64,000 nucleotides of DNA. It comes from Gnetum montanum. Its lineage: Eukaryota; Streptophyta; Gnetopsida; Gnetales; Gnetaceae. Location of the stretch: NCBI GenBank assembly GCA_015680685.1, contig MNCI01030643.1, positions 136,106-200,105 of the forward strand, given 5' to 3'. The notes beneath the pieces were generated by a model. The model was not told where the DNA came from, made no database searches, and saw only the letters and a program-made list of their open reading frames with translations. Positions 11,009 through 22,763 of this stretch are shown piece by piece. Within the stretch, counting starts at the first letter, position 1. Each line of letters starts with the position of its first letter. Made by a program: the position numbers and the translations under genes.

Positions 11009-12179
11009 GGCGTCTAGAGGAATCCACTCGAGAGGCATCGACAAAGAAGTGCAAAACACCATGAACAACCAAGTATTAAGCATTAACCATTGATCCTTTG
11101 CCATATCTCATCACACCATTTTCGAAAGTACATGGGATTGAGGGAAGTGCATTTCAAGATGCAAGGGGATTGGTTGTAACTAGGGGGAAGCCAAAAATTG
11201 ATCAAGGATTATAATTACTGCCAGGATTATGGGAGAGGACTACCCTGACATGATTGTGTTATATATCTGGTCCTTGTCAATAGCCAGCTAGTTTTTAGCA
11301 GACTTCGAACCAAGACATAGAAGTGTGTTCTTTGGAGAAACGAGACTCTTATAGAGTGTTTATGGGGCCCGTTGTAAACAGCCAAAGCCAAGCGATGGTG
11401 TGCAACATGATCTCTTTGAGATACAAGTGTAATTATTTCCCAAGACAATTACCTTCTCACCTGAGGCTTGTATGAGAATAGCCAATAGTATTTTGCTTAT
11501 GATGTCAACAAGGTCATGAAGACCTTTTTGGTGCATTTTGATCTTTGACCTTTTTGTTCTTTTTCTTTTTATGTTCTTATTTTTTTTTATTTTCTCTTTA
11601 TTTTTTTTTCTCTTTGGTCTTTTTGAAAGAGCTTTATTTTTGTGTTGTGCTCATGTTCAAGCACTTGCATTTTGTGTCATGCATCATATACTGTGTTTTG
11701 CATTCCAACTGCTTAAAGAGTCATAGTGTGCAATATTGTATCAAGAGTTTTGAGGTAAGTATGGAATGTATCTAGGGGATGTAATTGAATAGGATAAGGG
11801 GGCATGATAAGAAAAAAGGGGATGTATCAGGAGTCAAGAATTTACTCATGAATGGATTGATTAACCCAATTACGTGCATCAGGAAAAATGTGATACTTTG
11901 TCATCACGATGAAGTGCATCTATGTAGGAACACCTTAGGTGTGTCATCCTGCAAACACAACTCTAAGAAGATAAGAAAAACATAAATGAATTGGTTAACT
12001 AAGCACTTTAAACACGGAGATGAATAAGGAGATGGAGCCACCAAGTGCAATTTCAAGTAAACAGAATCATGAATAGCATCAGCTTCAATAAGGCCCATGA
12101 GCCAAATTATGCAACTAGTCTTTATGGAGTAGGTATAGCCAATTGCAGCAACACATCTTTTTAATTTTTGTCCTATTCA
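11009..12179 (-). other. Element B 3' region, noncoding
   Basis: No conserved coding frame is visible. It aligns with E 54047-55090 and in part with D 45060-46430. Shared blocks are TCCTTGTCAATAGCCA near 11270, a plus-strand pyrimidine run at 11538-11640 (purine-rich in the element sense), and the TTGTGTTTGCAGGA box at 11947-11960 (minus). The plus ORFs at 11538-11775 come from the T-rich run and are not genes. Confidence 0.6.
11947..11960 (-). promoter_or_regulatory. Conserved TTGTGTTTGCAGGA box, element B
   Basis: Splice-acceptor-like box on the sense strand. The following 50 bases (GATGACAC...AAGGTGTTC...ATGCACTTC) are also shared with E. Confidence 0.45.
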
Positions 12180-12905
12180 TTGTTGATGTCACCAGTTTAT
12201 AGTCTTAAAAGACTACTACAGGTTAGTTTCATGTCATAACCCTTTGGATGGTGTCAGTTTAGCATCGTAACAGATAGTGCATTGCTAGTTTATAGTCGTA
12301 GCGAACTGTGAAGAGGCAAACCAATTTACAGTCTTAGTGGACCCTAGATGTTATTTTCACGTCATGGTGGATAGATGTGGCATTTTAACATCATACTGAA
12401 TAGATCTCTATGGTGTCGATTTATTGTCATGACTCCAGGACATTCTATGGTGCTAGTTTCAAGTCATGACCCTAGGACCATTTTGTGGTATCAGTTTTAA
12501 GTCATGATGCCAAGACCGTTCTGTGGTATCAGTTTTAAGTCATGATGCCAGGATTGTTCTGTGGTATTAGTTTTAAGTCATGATGCTAGGACTATTCTGT
12601 GGTATTAGTTTAACTCATGATGTCAGGACCATTCTATGGTATCAGTTTTAAGTCATGATGCCAGGACTATTTTGTGGTATTCGTTTTAAGTCATGATGTT
12701 CGGACTATTCTGTGGTATTAGTTTTAAGTCATGATTCCAAGACCGTTCTATGGTATCAGTTTTAAGTCATGATGCCAAGACTGTTCTGTGGTATCAGTTT
12801 TAAGTCATGATGCCAAGACTGTTCTATGGTATTAGTTTTAAGTTATGATGCCAAGACTATTCTATGGTATCAATTTTAAGTCATGATGCCAGGACTGTTC
12901 TATGG
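12180..12905 (-). repeat. Hairpin-motif array, B integrase end
   Basis: At 12190-12400 there are irregular units such as AGTC-ttaaaa-GACT. At 12400-12905 there is a regular 38-bp tandem array of about 12 units (GGTATCAGTTTTAAGTCATG...), in which the loop has grown to 10 bases (AGTC-atgatgccaa-GAC). Confidence 0.8.
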
Positions 12906-12915
12906 CTCATGTTTA

Positions 12916-14017
12916 TCAGACGTAGTACCATTTCAAATATAGATGATTTATAGGACTAGCAAACTTGTTTCCATCCATGTCAACAAGTTTAAATGCTCCA
13001 TTATTGTATGCCTTGGTAACTAGGTAAGGCCCTTCCCAGTTGGCTGAGAATTTATTTGGATCTTCATAGATGGCCTTAAGGACTAGATCTCCTTCTTTAA
13101 TCAGACATTTATGCATATCATGTTTTTGTCATTCCCGCTATTGTTCCTGGTACCACTCAATTTGATCAAGCATTCACACACGTTCTTCCTCCACCAAGTC
13201 AAGGTCAGCAATGCATAGTTCATTATTTTGAATTTCATCGAGGAGGCCTGAGAGAGCTATCCGTAATGAGGGAACCTATAACTCTAAAGGTAAAACAACT
13301 TCAGACCCGTACACAAGACTATATGGAGTTTTACCTGTAGATGTTTGATGTGTCATTCTGTATGCCCACAATGCATAGACTAAGTATTCATGCCATCGTT
13401 TCTTGCTCTAATTTAGCATCTTTTTGAGCACCATGATGACAGTTTTGTTTGTAGCCTTTGCTTGGCCATTACTCTGTGGGTAGTAAGGTGATGAAAATGC
13501 ATGTTTAATAACCAGGCTTTCACAAAAGCTTTTACTATCTGCACTACTGAACTGTGGCTCATTGTCAATAACGATGGTCATCAGAATAGCAAAATGGATC
13601 ATGATATTCTCTATTATGAAAGTGCAAATGTGTTTTGAAGTGGTCTTCCCAAAAGGAATGGCTTCTACCCATTCTATGAAGTATTCAATTGTAGTGATAA
13701 TAAAGCTATGTCCTATGGAGGATGATGGCATTATTGGTCCAATTAAGTCTAATCCCCATTTTTGAAATGGCCATGTGATTTGTGTTGTGTGCAATTCATT
13801 AGGTGGCACGTGTATTAGATTACCATGCTTTTGGCAAATGTCACATGTTCTGACCTTGGAGATGCAATCATACTCCATGTGTGGCCAGTAGTAGCCTAAG
13901 AGCCTAACCTTTGTTGCCATTGCTTTAGGTGCAATGTCCCCTCCACAAAGTCCTTCGTGGACTTATTCTACAATCGTTCGACCATTGATGTTACTAATGC
14001 ATATTAGTAGAATGCCT
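12916..14017 (-). pseudogene. pol: Integrase, element B
   Basis: Integrase inserts the retrotransposon DNA into the host chromosome. The zinc-binding region shows VHEGLCGGD (second His changed to Asp) and CDICQ. The core has WGLDLIGPI (first Asp kept), VIDNEPQF (second Asp kept) and NGQAKATNK, where the catalytic Glu of the family NGQ-x-E motif is Lys. The C-terminal GPY/F motif WEGPYLVTKAY is followed by YLKWYYV and a stop at 12916. Stops and frame breaks occur between 13120 and 13410. No chromodomain follows, as expected for Tat. The Glu-to-Lys change alone should abolish strand transfer. Confidence 0.85.
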
Positions 14018-14790
14018 TCATATGATTTGTGACATAAGATATCTCCTATTAACGCATATTGCCAGCAGCATTTTTTCACAGCATCTTTTTAAGCGTTGTG
14101 GAGGCTCACCTCTTAGAAGGTACTCTTTTATGTCATCGTACCATTCTATTGGATGTGTTTTACTAACAAATACTATAGGCATTTTTTCAATAGTGTTAAT
14201 TATAGGTTCAACACAACTTGTTATAGAGCTAGGCAACGCATAGAACATTTTGGGTGTCATGTTTAAGGCTAGTGTAGCAAGTGCATTGGAAATGATGTTT
14301 TCAACTCTAGGGACATGCTTTATATCCACTTCTACAAGTTGTCTCGGTAGATGTTTGGTCAAATCACAATATGGTTGCAAATGGAGAGCTTTGCATGCGT
14401 AGACCTTAGTGACTTGATTAATGACTAATTGTGAATCGCTGTGAACTATGAGACGTGTGATTCCCGAAGTTAATGCTGCTTGAAGGCCTCTAAGAAGACC
14501 TTCATATTCTACCAAATTATTGGTACAAGGAAAAGTTAATTAGTAGATGAAGGGTTGGATTTCTCTAGAGGGGTATGTTAAAATGGTCGCAACACTTCCT
14601 CCTTGAGAGGTTGAAGCTCCATTGAAATATAGGATTACCTCGTAGTTGTCAGGTACAGTGTCTATACTGTTAACATTATCATTAGGGAACTCAAGGTTAA
14701 CTATTACTTGATCATGTGTTGGCGAGATGGCTAATTGTGTGACTATTGCTTGACCTTTTATGGAAGATTGAGCAACATAGTGTAAGTCAA
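14018..14790 (-). pseudogene. pol: Second RNase H (aRNH), element B
   Basis: This is the additional archaeal-like RNase H of the Tat lineage, placed between RNase H and integrase. Visible motifs are LYFNGASTSQGG (catalytic Asp of FDGAS changed to Asn), VEYEGLLRGLQAA (Glu kept), HSDSQLVINQV (Asp kept) and NIISNALATLALN (Asp of ADALA changed to Asn). Both Asn changes fit C-to-T decay on the plus strand. One stop, near 14520, interrupts the frame. A linker of about 75 residues with YDDIKEYLL leads to integrase. Confidence 0.85.
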
Positions 14791-16381
14791 ACTCTGCGAT
14801 CATTGCTTTCCACCTAGCTATCCTACTCAACTTGTAGATGTTGTTGGTGATAGAGTGGAGTACGTTATCTTTGCAAATGATGTAAACTTGATTGCGGAAG
14901 AGATAATACTACCATTTCTTCAAGGTGAAAATGAGGGAAAGGCATGATTTTTCCATGTCATTGTATCATTGTTCATAGGTAATTAAAGCATGGCTTAGGT
15001 AATATACTAGGATCTCGACTCCATCTTGGAATTTTTGACAAAGCATCAATGCAATGGGAGAATCAGAAGTTGCAAGGTAGATGTAAAAGGGTTTATCACC
15101 TTACGGGGGATAAACGGTCGACAATTGGGCTAGCTCTTGTTTTATGTTCTCGAATGCTTTTTGACATTGTTGGGTCCATTGGAAATGCACATTTTTTTGT
15201 AATAGGTGTTGCATAGGTCTCAACTTATCTGTCAACCTTTCAATAAAGCATCTAATGAATTGTAGCCTACCTTGAAGGTCGCATAATTTGGTAAGATTCT
15301 TTGGTGGTTGCATATAAGTTATTACCTTAACCTTATCAAGATCTACCTGTATTCCTATTTCAAAGACAATGAAACCAAGCATCTTACCCTTTTTGACACC
15401 AAAGACACACTTCTTTGGATTGAGTCTAAGGTCATATTTGAGACAATGTTTAAGCACTAGGTCTAGATCTTTCACATGTTATTTAGTTTTTTTAGATTTA
15501 ACCATGATATTGTTAACATAATCGTTGAGAAAATTGAGCATGTGATCACTAAATATATATGTCATTGCTCACTGATATGTAGCTCCTGCATTTTTAAGGC
15601 CAAATGGCATCATAATATAATAGAATGTACCCCAAGGTGTCATAAAAGTTATTCTGAGTTGATGTTCTAGATTGATTCTTATTTGGTTGTATCCTAGAAA
15701 TCCATCCATAAAGGATAATAATGCATGCCCAGCAGTTATGTCAATGAGTTGATCAATGTTGGGTAGCAGGAAGTCATCCTTTATAGTGGCTCTGTTGAGA
15801 TCACGAAAGTCGATGCATATGCATATACTACCATTCTTCTTATGGACTACAATAATGTTTGATACCTAGTCAGAATAGTCAACAACCTGGATGAAGTTGT
15901 CTTGGTAGATCTTTGTGATTTTAGCATGGATTACTAAAGCTACTTCAGGTCTGACTTTTCGTGCTTTTTGTTTCACCTGTTTAATTTTTTCATCAAGGAT
16001 GATGTTATGTTGGACGATTCAGGGGTCTCATCTTGGCATGTCGGTATATGACCATGTGAATGTTTTTATGTTGTCTTTTAACACTTGAGTGATGTCACCT
16101 ACGAGTTGCGAGTCTAGTAGGCCACTTAATTTCAATATCCTAGCTTCGCCATTGATTGTAATAATGGGGATTTCAACTAGAGGATCTTCAGTAATATTAT
16201 CAGCTTCTAGATCTAAAGTATTAGTCACGTGTTTAGGTCAATCTAATGTTTCTTGAGTGGAGGCTATTAAATTAGTATAGGTGGATGGTTCTAGATCCAA
16301 GGATTCTGGGTTGATTGCTCTTTCTACCTTCCTGTATGATCCACTAAGAGACAATGTTGAAAGGATATTCTTAGTGGCCAT
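14791..16381 (-). pseudogene. pol: Reverse transcriptase and RNase H, element B
   Basis: The pol frame starts at the ATG at 16381, 10 bases after a splice-acceptor-like TTGGCAG. RT motifs in order: ICIDFRDLNRATIKDDF (about 15790-15840), HALLSFMDGFLGYNQI, MTPWGTFYYIMMPFGLKNAG, then LNDYVNNIMVKSK at about 15500. There the catalytic YVDD is YVNN, both Asp lost. The connection CDLQGRLQFIRCFI is followed by FQWTQQCQKAF and by RNase H with RIARWKAMIAEFDLHYVAQS at about 14820-14770. Several stops. The enzyme is certainly inactive. Confidence 0.9.
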
Positions 16382-17072
16382 GTGCTTGATCCTGCCAATT
16401 TAAAATAGGAGCAAAGTAAGAGACACCCCATTAGCGAAAGAGTTACTAGAAGTAAATGAACATAGGGTAATCAAACTATGCACTGAAAAAATTACTAGAC
16501 GCGGCGATAGTCATGGTAGTTTAAGGTCATACCAGGCCACATGGTAGTTTAAGGTCGTATCGAACCAGTAATATTTATGTTGACTTGTCATGAGTGCACA
16601 AAGCATTTTTGATTTTTAAATTTTGGGTAAACAATAAGTTCATAGAGATTTTAAATTTTTATGAATTTTATGTGCATCATTACATATTTCTATATGTTTA
16701 TATATATTTATTTATTTTTGTTGTTGGTTTTTGCACTTTTCTTCTCTTCTTCATAAGAATTTTTGGGCCTCATCTCCAGAGGCTAGAATAATAAGGAATA
16801 TTAGGCAAGCATAAGGCAAAGATGAAATAAACAATAACATGCAAATAAAATGAACCATGATGAAGTAAAATAAAAATAAAAAGAGGAGATAAAATAAAAG
16901 AAAATAAATTAAATTAAATTAAATTGAGAATATTGGAGGTTAGGAAGAGGGATTTTTGGAGTACAAGGCAACATTTCTGTTAGCATGAGTTCTTGGAAAT
17001 TTGAACTATAGCGTGAGCTACACTATCATGCAACGTGAGCTACAGTGTTAGCATCCACGTGAGCAAGGCAAC
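16382..17072 (+). other. B: joint between pol and antisense gene
   Basis: Two hairpin units lie at 16515-16570 (GGTC-atacca-GGCC and GGTC-gtatcg-AACC). A very AT-rich stretch follows at 16590-16940, with (AAATT)n near 16905-16925. Then come GCGTGAGCTAC words at 16990-17070, just before exon 1 of the antisense gene. TATA-like strings near 16700 are too frequent to choose one promoter. Confidence 0.6.
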
Positions 17073-20000
17073 ATGAAGGACAAGGGCAAAGGAAAGACAA
17101 GCTGGGACAAGGGGAAGAGGCAAGTAGATTTTTCATTTATGGAGGAGAGCAAAGAGCTTCTCCAGCATCTCCCCCAAGCTAGGATTCCAATGTGGAGTGG
17201 GTCCTTGCATAGGTTGATTTTTTTCTCTTGCTTTTCTTGACATTTTTTTGTGGACAGAGTTACCTAGGGTAGAATTCTTGTGCTGCGATTATGGGTTTCT
17301 GGGGCTGTGATTTTGGGTTGTTTTGGTGGGATTTGTGGCATTAGCGTGAGTGCAGGGGAAGACTAGTTTTCTATTTTCTTGCAGCATGAGCTGCATTATT
17401 GGGGAAGCTTCAGCATCAATTTTTCTTTTCTCTTCAATGTGGCCACCATTGTCTTGGGTAGCGTAACCTACAAATGAGGGGGTTCCAGGGCAGGGCAATG
17501 TGAGCTAAAAATTTGGGCTTTTGGGGTTTGGCAACCTGAGCTACAAATTTTGGCTTTTGGGGTTTGTCAGTGTGAGCTACAAATCTGGGCTTTTGGGGTT
17601 TGGCAGCGTGAGCTGCAAATTTAGGCTTTTGGGGTAGGGTAGCGTGATCTACAAATTTGGGCTTTCAGGGCTTCTTGCAAAATGATTTTTTGAGCTTTCT
17701 TGGGCATCTGGGTAGCGTGATTTTCCAGCTTTCTTGGGCGTTTAGGCCACAAGGTTCTTTTGGCATTTTTGGGACTTGGGCGCTAGTTTTCTTGGTATCG
17801 TGAGTGTCGAAGGAAGGGAAATTCATCGCAGGGGAAGTGTGAGCTTGGTTATTGTGCTCATGGGTCTATGAGTCTATGGGTAGGAAAGTGGCAAGAGAGT
17901 CGTTTTCACCTCTACCTGGGCCCGAGGACCTTCTCGACATGGAGCCATTATCCAACCTTGGTTGTTTGGAGGAGCAACTACACATGTTCTATCCACGTAA
18001 TCTTCTAGTTCCCAGTGTGAGTGAGTGGACAGGCTCTAGTATGAATGTATGGACAGGATCTAGCATGAGTGCGAGTTTCAGCACGCCAGCGTGAGTTAGG
18101 GAAAAGGCCTAGCATGAGTTGTTTGGCCATAGCCTTTCAACGTGAGTTGCTTGGCCATAGCCTGAGCTTGCTAGAAGGCCTAGTGTGAGTTTGCTAGAAT
18201 GTGAATATGTACGTTGTTTCCTGGATACCCATTACATGTGTGGATTTACTTGTGAAATGCATTTCAATGTACCCCAGTGAGTGTCAGATACACTAAATAG
18301 ATGTTGGTGTCCTTGTCTCAAGGGGTGAAGCTATGCATTCAAAGTATTTCTTTATTTGATTTTTGGTTTATGTGGTTTTAACCTATTGTTAGCACTTAGA
18401 TTCTTCACTTACCTAATGTTTTGGTTGTATGCAAGGGACCTAAATCTTCTCTACTCATCATTGAGCTTGTTGGCGTACTTGCTTGGTTTGGCACCTTTGG
18501 ACTAGGCACACCTCCCTATGACATGCACATTAGGCCCCATGTGATATGGTTTCACCCCGGTGTTAGTTCATTTTTGTCATTTATCTTGCAAAATTTTAAT
18601 GTGGTTATATGATCTCACCTGAGTGAACAATTGGCTCGTGACATCATTGAGACAATGTTGCCCAGGTCTACATAAGGCATGCTTTCCTTTATCACTAATA
18701 TCGATTAGGGACTTTTCAAGGTTGCAGGAGGCCCTACTGAGGGTCATAAATCTACTCACCCCTTGAGTCATGTGTGGGAGTTGCCTACGTGTAGTCATTA
18801 TAACAGCAGCAACACACTTTTCCTAGCCCTTCGTGTGCACACTCTATTCCAAAACCCACCTGGAACAGTATATAGAGTGGACAGGTGTGCTCCTTTGTGT
18901 CCTACTTTAATTTTTTATTCCTTTTTGAATTTTATGTCATCATCTAAATGTAAATGTTATTTGCCTATGCAGGCCCCATTTTGATGAACATGGGATGCGC
19001 GATGATGATGATGGGATTGCCTTAGCATGCACCACATCAGAGACATTCGTGGTGGGCCTGATTCTTCGTGTCGTGGTGTTGGACCAGACAAAGGTGGCCC
19101 TTGTTGACTATCATAGGCAGTTTTCAAGAGCCTTTGAGTGCTTCCATATTTGTGGTTGGTTACACAAGGATTGGTCTTCCAATGGACTAATCTTCCCTCA
19201 ATGATTTGATCCTATACCTACCCCACCTACGCCACTCACTGATGGTAAATGACCATACTCTAGACTCTATTTTCTCTTTTTATTTTCTTTTGCATTATCA
19301 TGTACTATGTTTTTAAATTTTTGCTCTATGTCTTCTTTTTATAGCAGTTGCCCCCGCCAAAGAAGTTACTATTATAACAGGTGCACTAAGGCCACCCTTT
19401 TTATGAAATATGGGGAGGTAGAGCAATCACAAAAATGGTTTTAGAAGAAAGCTTCAAATTTGATCATCAGCTACCTTACCTAGGTAGGTCTGATGGACTT
19501 GTTCACAGCTTTGACTCCTAGGATTCCAGCTACTGAGATGGTCACCATTGTTGATTCTTTCAGTGATGATGCTTTCCATTTTAGCACGCAGGTTCGAGGA
19601 GTCAAGGTATCTTTCCACTTGACCACTGAATTCCTTTCTAATCTTTTTGGTGTGCCCATGGATGGTGCCAAGGTGACTATAGATAAAGTAGCTAAAGAGG
19701 GCTAGGTCATAAGAGAGTTGAAGGAGTGGTTAGGTGTGTCTCGGAGTTCTAAGGGCTTTACCATGTAAGACGATACCTGATCAATAGAGATGAATTTCTT
19801 GTATCCTCTCTTCCGGGCACGAGCATTCCCCAAATCTCTTTCCCAAGGAGGAAACCTTGGGATCGAGTCTGTGCATGTCATTCATGTAGTTTTAGAGATA
19901 GGAATGCATTAAAACTAGGCACAGTTTCTTGGATTTGGTTTTCATGGGGAGATCATTAGATTACGTTTAAACATCCATGCTAAATTCCATTTTACATTTT

Positions 20001-22163
20001 CTTTCTTTGTGGGGTATCTACGTAGGATTTCTAAGTTCCTAGTAGTGTATGATGATAACCGCTATGTTTTGAGGGATCATTCACAACTGTCCCACCCTTG
20101 GATTTGCCATTTGTCTAGCACCACTAGATCCCAGGACCCACCGGAAGACATTGAGGAATCAGTATCAGTTACAACTGGAGGTGCAGCCAGCCGTTCCCAT
20201 CATTCCCATGATAGCTTGGGAATGGAACCGTCTAGGCTGTGCACATCTATTAAAAGGATTGAACGTTTGATTGGTGAGACTATTGGGAAGTCTAAAGCAA
20301 AGGTGAAGATGAAAGAACATCCAAGGAAGCCTACTCTAGATGTGATACCACCAAAAATAAAGAAGATTCAATTTGTATTGCCAGTGGAGGGTAAGTATCT
20401 TATTTAATTGTTACATATTTATTTTATTGTGTTTGTGGTTTTATATGTTATATGTACTATGTTATGCCAACTCTAAGATTCTAGAATTATTAGAGGAAAG
20501 TCCTAAGGGGGAGAGAGAGGTCATGGTCCCGATAGTTGAACCAAAAGTGGTCGTCACAGGGCTAGAGGAAGAAGGAAGAGAAGAGGAAGAAGAACCTCCC
20601 ACCCCGCAAGAGGAAAATGTGACAAGCAACGTGAAGCTTGCAAAAGCTTTGGATGCACTTAGGCCTTCCAGTGATGAAAGAGATGTCTTCAGTGGTTTCT
20701 TTAATGGATCTTTGTAGCTTGGTGATCCGCCTAGGCTAAACAACGAAGGGCTTTTTGGTATGTTCCTTTTAGCTCAATCCCTATCCTGTATCTTTTAATT
20801 TTCATGCGTAGTTCTTGATTATTTTGATTATCTCTAGGATCCGAGGTAGGTGTTGAGATTTCTGAAGCACATACATCCTGGGTGGCGGCATCAGGATCGC
20901 AGGTCCCAATTGAGGTGACCTCCCCTACTTGTCCCACATCAACTGACTAGCTATGGCCATGGCCTAAGATGCCTAGTAAAATGGACTTTGTTAAGGGCAT
21001 CGTTAATGATGTGGTCACTCGCCTATAAGAATCTCATCTAGAACTAGGTATGTGTACATTTCCCATTATGCTAAGTGTCTAGTTTTATTTTTCTTTGCGT
21101 TCATTTTTATTTTAGGTGATTCATGTGTGTAGTGCCTACACCTGTAGGTGCCAAGCTCCAGTGGGATCCTTCTGAAGCTACTCACATTGATGCTCTCCTT
21201 GAACTACCAGGGAATATTGAGTAAGTCCCAAGAAATGTGTACGATGTAGTTTTCGGTTGCGTCGTAAAGAACACCAAGTCACTCTGGACCTATAGGAATT
21301 TGGTTGAGTATTTATGGGACGAGGTTCATTCATTGAAGGAAGCACTAGCGAAGGAGAGGGAGGAGAAAAGGGATCTCCAATCTCATTACGATCTTGTTGT
21401 TGCAAGATTGTCTGGTGATAGCACCTAGCGCACACCTAAAATCACCTACGCACGCTACTGGACAATTTTAAATAGCAAAGTGCAGGCTATAGGGGATCTA
21501 GCTAAGCAAACGGCATAGATGGATTTTCTGAACAAGAAATGTCATGATTGGAAGTCCTTTGCATCGAAGGTACGAAAGTGGGGCCAAAACCAAAAGTACC
21601 ACAAGCATCAATATAAGAAATGGTTAAAGGAGGAGTCAGTTGAACATCGCTGGATGGAGATGTTCATCGATGGGCTAGGCTTGTAGTTTGCTTATGACAA
21701 GTTCGTCAAGTGTACTGAGGTGGAAGGATCTCCCAAGAGAACCATTACTATTGCCTCCAAGGAGGTTTCGATAGGAATGTTCTCTCTTGAGCATCCAACC
21801 TAGACATCGGTGGACAAGGGTAAAACCTTAGCTAGCATTGATCTTGGCTTGGAGGAGAATTGGGTAAATGTGCCCAAGGTAGAGATTCTACGGCATTTGG
21901 AGGCCAACTTAGGGCCCTCCTCACTTGTGAGTGTTTTATTGTGGAATTTATTTTTATATGCTTTTGTTGTTTTCATTGTTAGTGTTATTATTTTTCTTAG
22001 TTTTGCATTTATTTATTTTTCTTTACTACTCTTAGTTTATTTACAATAAAGTCTAGTTAACATTTAGTTTTTGTTTTCTATTTTCTATTTGTAGGGACAT
22101 GTTAATGATGGAGCTGGACCCAGTGGAGTGAGAGCAGATGATGCAAAGGATCTTGGGGACTAG
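17073..22163 (+). pseudogene. Antisense multi-exon gene of element B (full length)
   Basis: Unknown product, complete here. Exons: 17073-17212, 18436-18884, 18973-19244, 19348-20390, 20485-20757, 20838-21047, 21148-21926 and 22095-22163 (TAG stop). Exon phases match copy E at the 2-3, 5-6 and 6-7 junctions. Exon 7 (779 nt) joins exon 8 in frame. Exon 1 has QARIPMWSGS; exon 2 LLIIELVGVLAWFG and NPPGTVYRVDR; exon 3 CGWLHKDWSSNGLIFPQ; exon 4 VGLMDLFTALTPRIPATEM, HFTFSFFVGYL and YVLRDHSQLSHPWI; exon 5 is acidic (EEEGREEEEEPPTPQEE); exon 7 has a helical EALAKEREEKRDL. Stops and at least one frameshift in exon 4 make it a pseudogene. Exon 4 might be distantly related to the plant transposon-protein domain found in Athila-type elements, but I cannot test this. 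It runs against gag-pro and pol. Confidence 0.75.
17500..18200 (+). repeat. GCGTGAGCTACAAATTTGGGC repeats in intron 1, copy B
   Basis: Intron 1 of the antisense gene (17213-18435) contains tandem-like units of GGCTTTTGGGGTTTGGCAG followed by CGTGAGCTACAAATTTGGG, about 56 bases each, at 17500-17680, then scattered AGCGTGAGT words to 18200. The same words fill the B LTR and gag leader. The ORF at 17852-18094 lies in this intron and has no counterpart in E. Confidence 0.6.
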
Positions 22164-22763
22164 CCCCCTCCATGAGCTTATTGTTAACCAGACTTTAGGT
22201 ATTAAATGTTTTGGATTTTTTATTTTTGGATGTTTGATGGAAATATATGGTTGACAAGTGTAATAATATGGACCTAGTTATCGCATAACTTTGTTGGAAT
22301 TTCACTTTCATATTGACGTATCATTTTTTTTCTCTTTTTATTTTCCTTTTCAAGTATTATCGTGAATATATGCACGTAGTAAAATGAAGGAACAAAATGT
22401 GAATCAACACTTGTAAAAGAGTAACTAGAAGGCATAGATCAAGACTGCAACTTGTATCATTTAAACTAAAATCTAACATAACATAATGAATGTTTGTAAA
22501 TTTGTGACATATTGAATACTAGTTTAAAGCCATTTTGGGCTATTCACATCAGCTTAAAGTCATGGTGGACTATTGCATTTGTTGTTAAAGGAAGAACGAT
22601 TACTAGTTTTATGCCATGCTGGGCCAAAAGCACTAATAGTTTTAGAAAGCTTTTAAAAGGAACCGGCCATTTTTTACCATGGCTAGTTTAATGTTATTGT
22701 GGACCTTTTTTGGTAGTTTAACATCGTATTAGATGATTGGTAGTTTAACATCATTCTGGACAT
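22164..22763 (-). repeat. B: joint between antisense gene and protease
   Basis: No gene. 22164-22500 is AT-rich with nothing recognised. 22505-22763 has hairpin units such as AGCC-attttg-GGCT (22517) and AGTC-atggtg-GACT (22559), each after AGTTTAA or AGCTTAA. Confidence 0.65.

Noticed and set aside
11538-11775. Two overlapping Phe-rich plus-strand ORFs, possible membrane protein
   Set aside because: They come from a T-rich run that is a purine-rich block on the element sense strand; E and D have the run without the ORFs.
12400-12905. Regularly spaced repeats resembling a CRISPR array
   Set aside because: The units are a contiguous 38-bp tandem repeat without unique spacers, and related degenerate units occur in all the retrotransposons. 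The context is plant DNA.
16594-16791. Hydrophobic 65-codon ORF
   Set aside because: AT-rich joint sequence between pol and the antisense gene, not conserved in E.
20462-20743. Ser-rich minus-strand ORF (and similar at 7634-8038 and 40498-40692)
   Set aside because: Complement of the Glu/Lys-rich exon 5 of the antisense gene; the plus frame is the conserved one.
17073-22163. Antisense gene as an independent nested insertion or a captured host fragment private to one locus
   Set aside because: It occupies the same slot in five elements of two subfamilies, so it was in their common ancestor. No terminal repeats or target duplications bound it.
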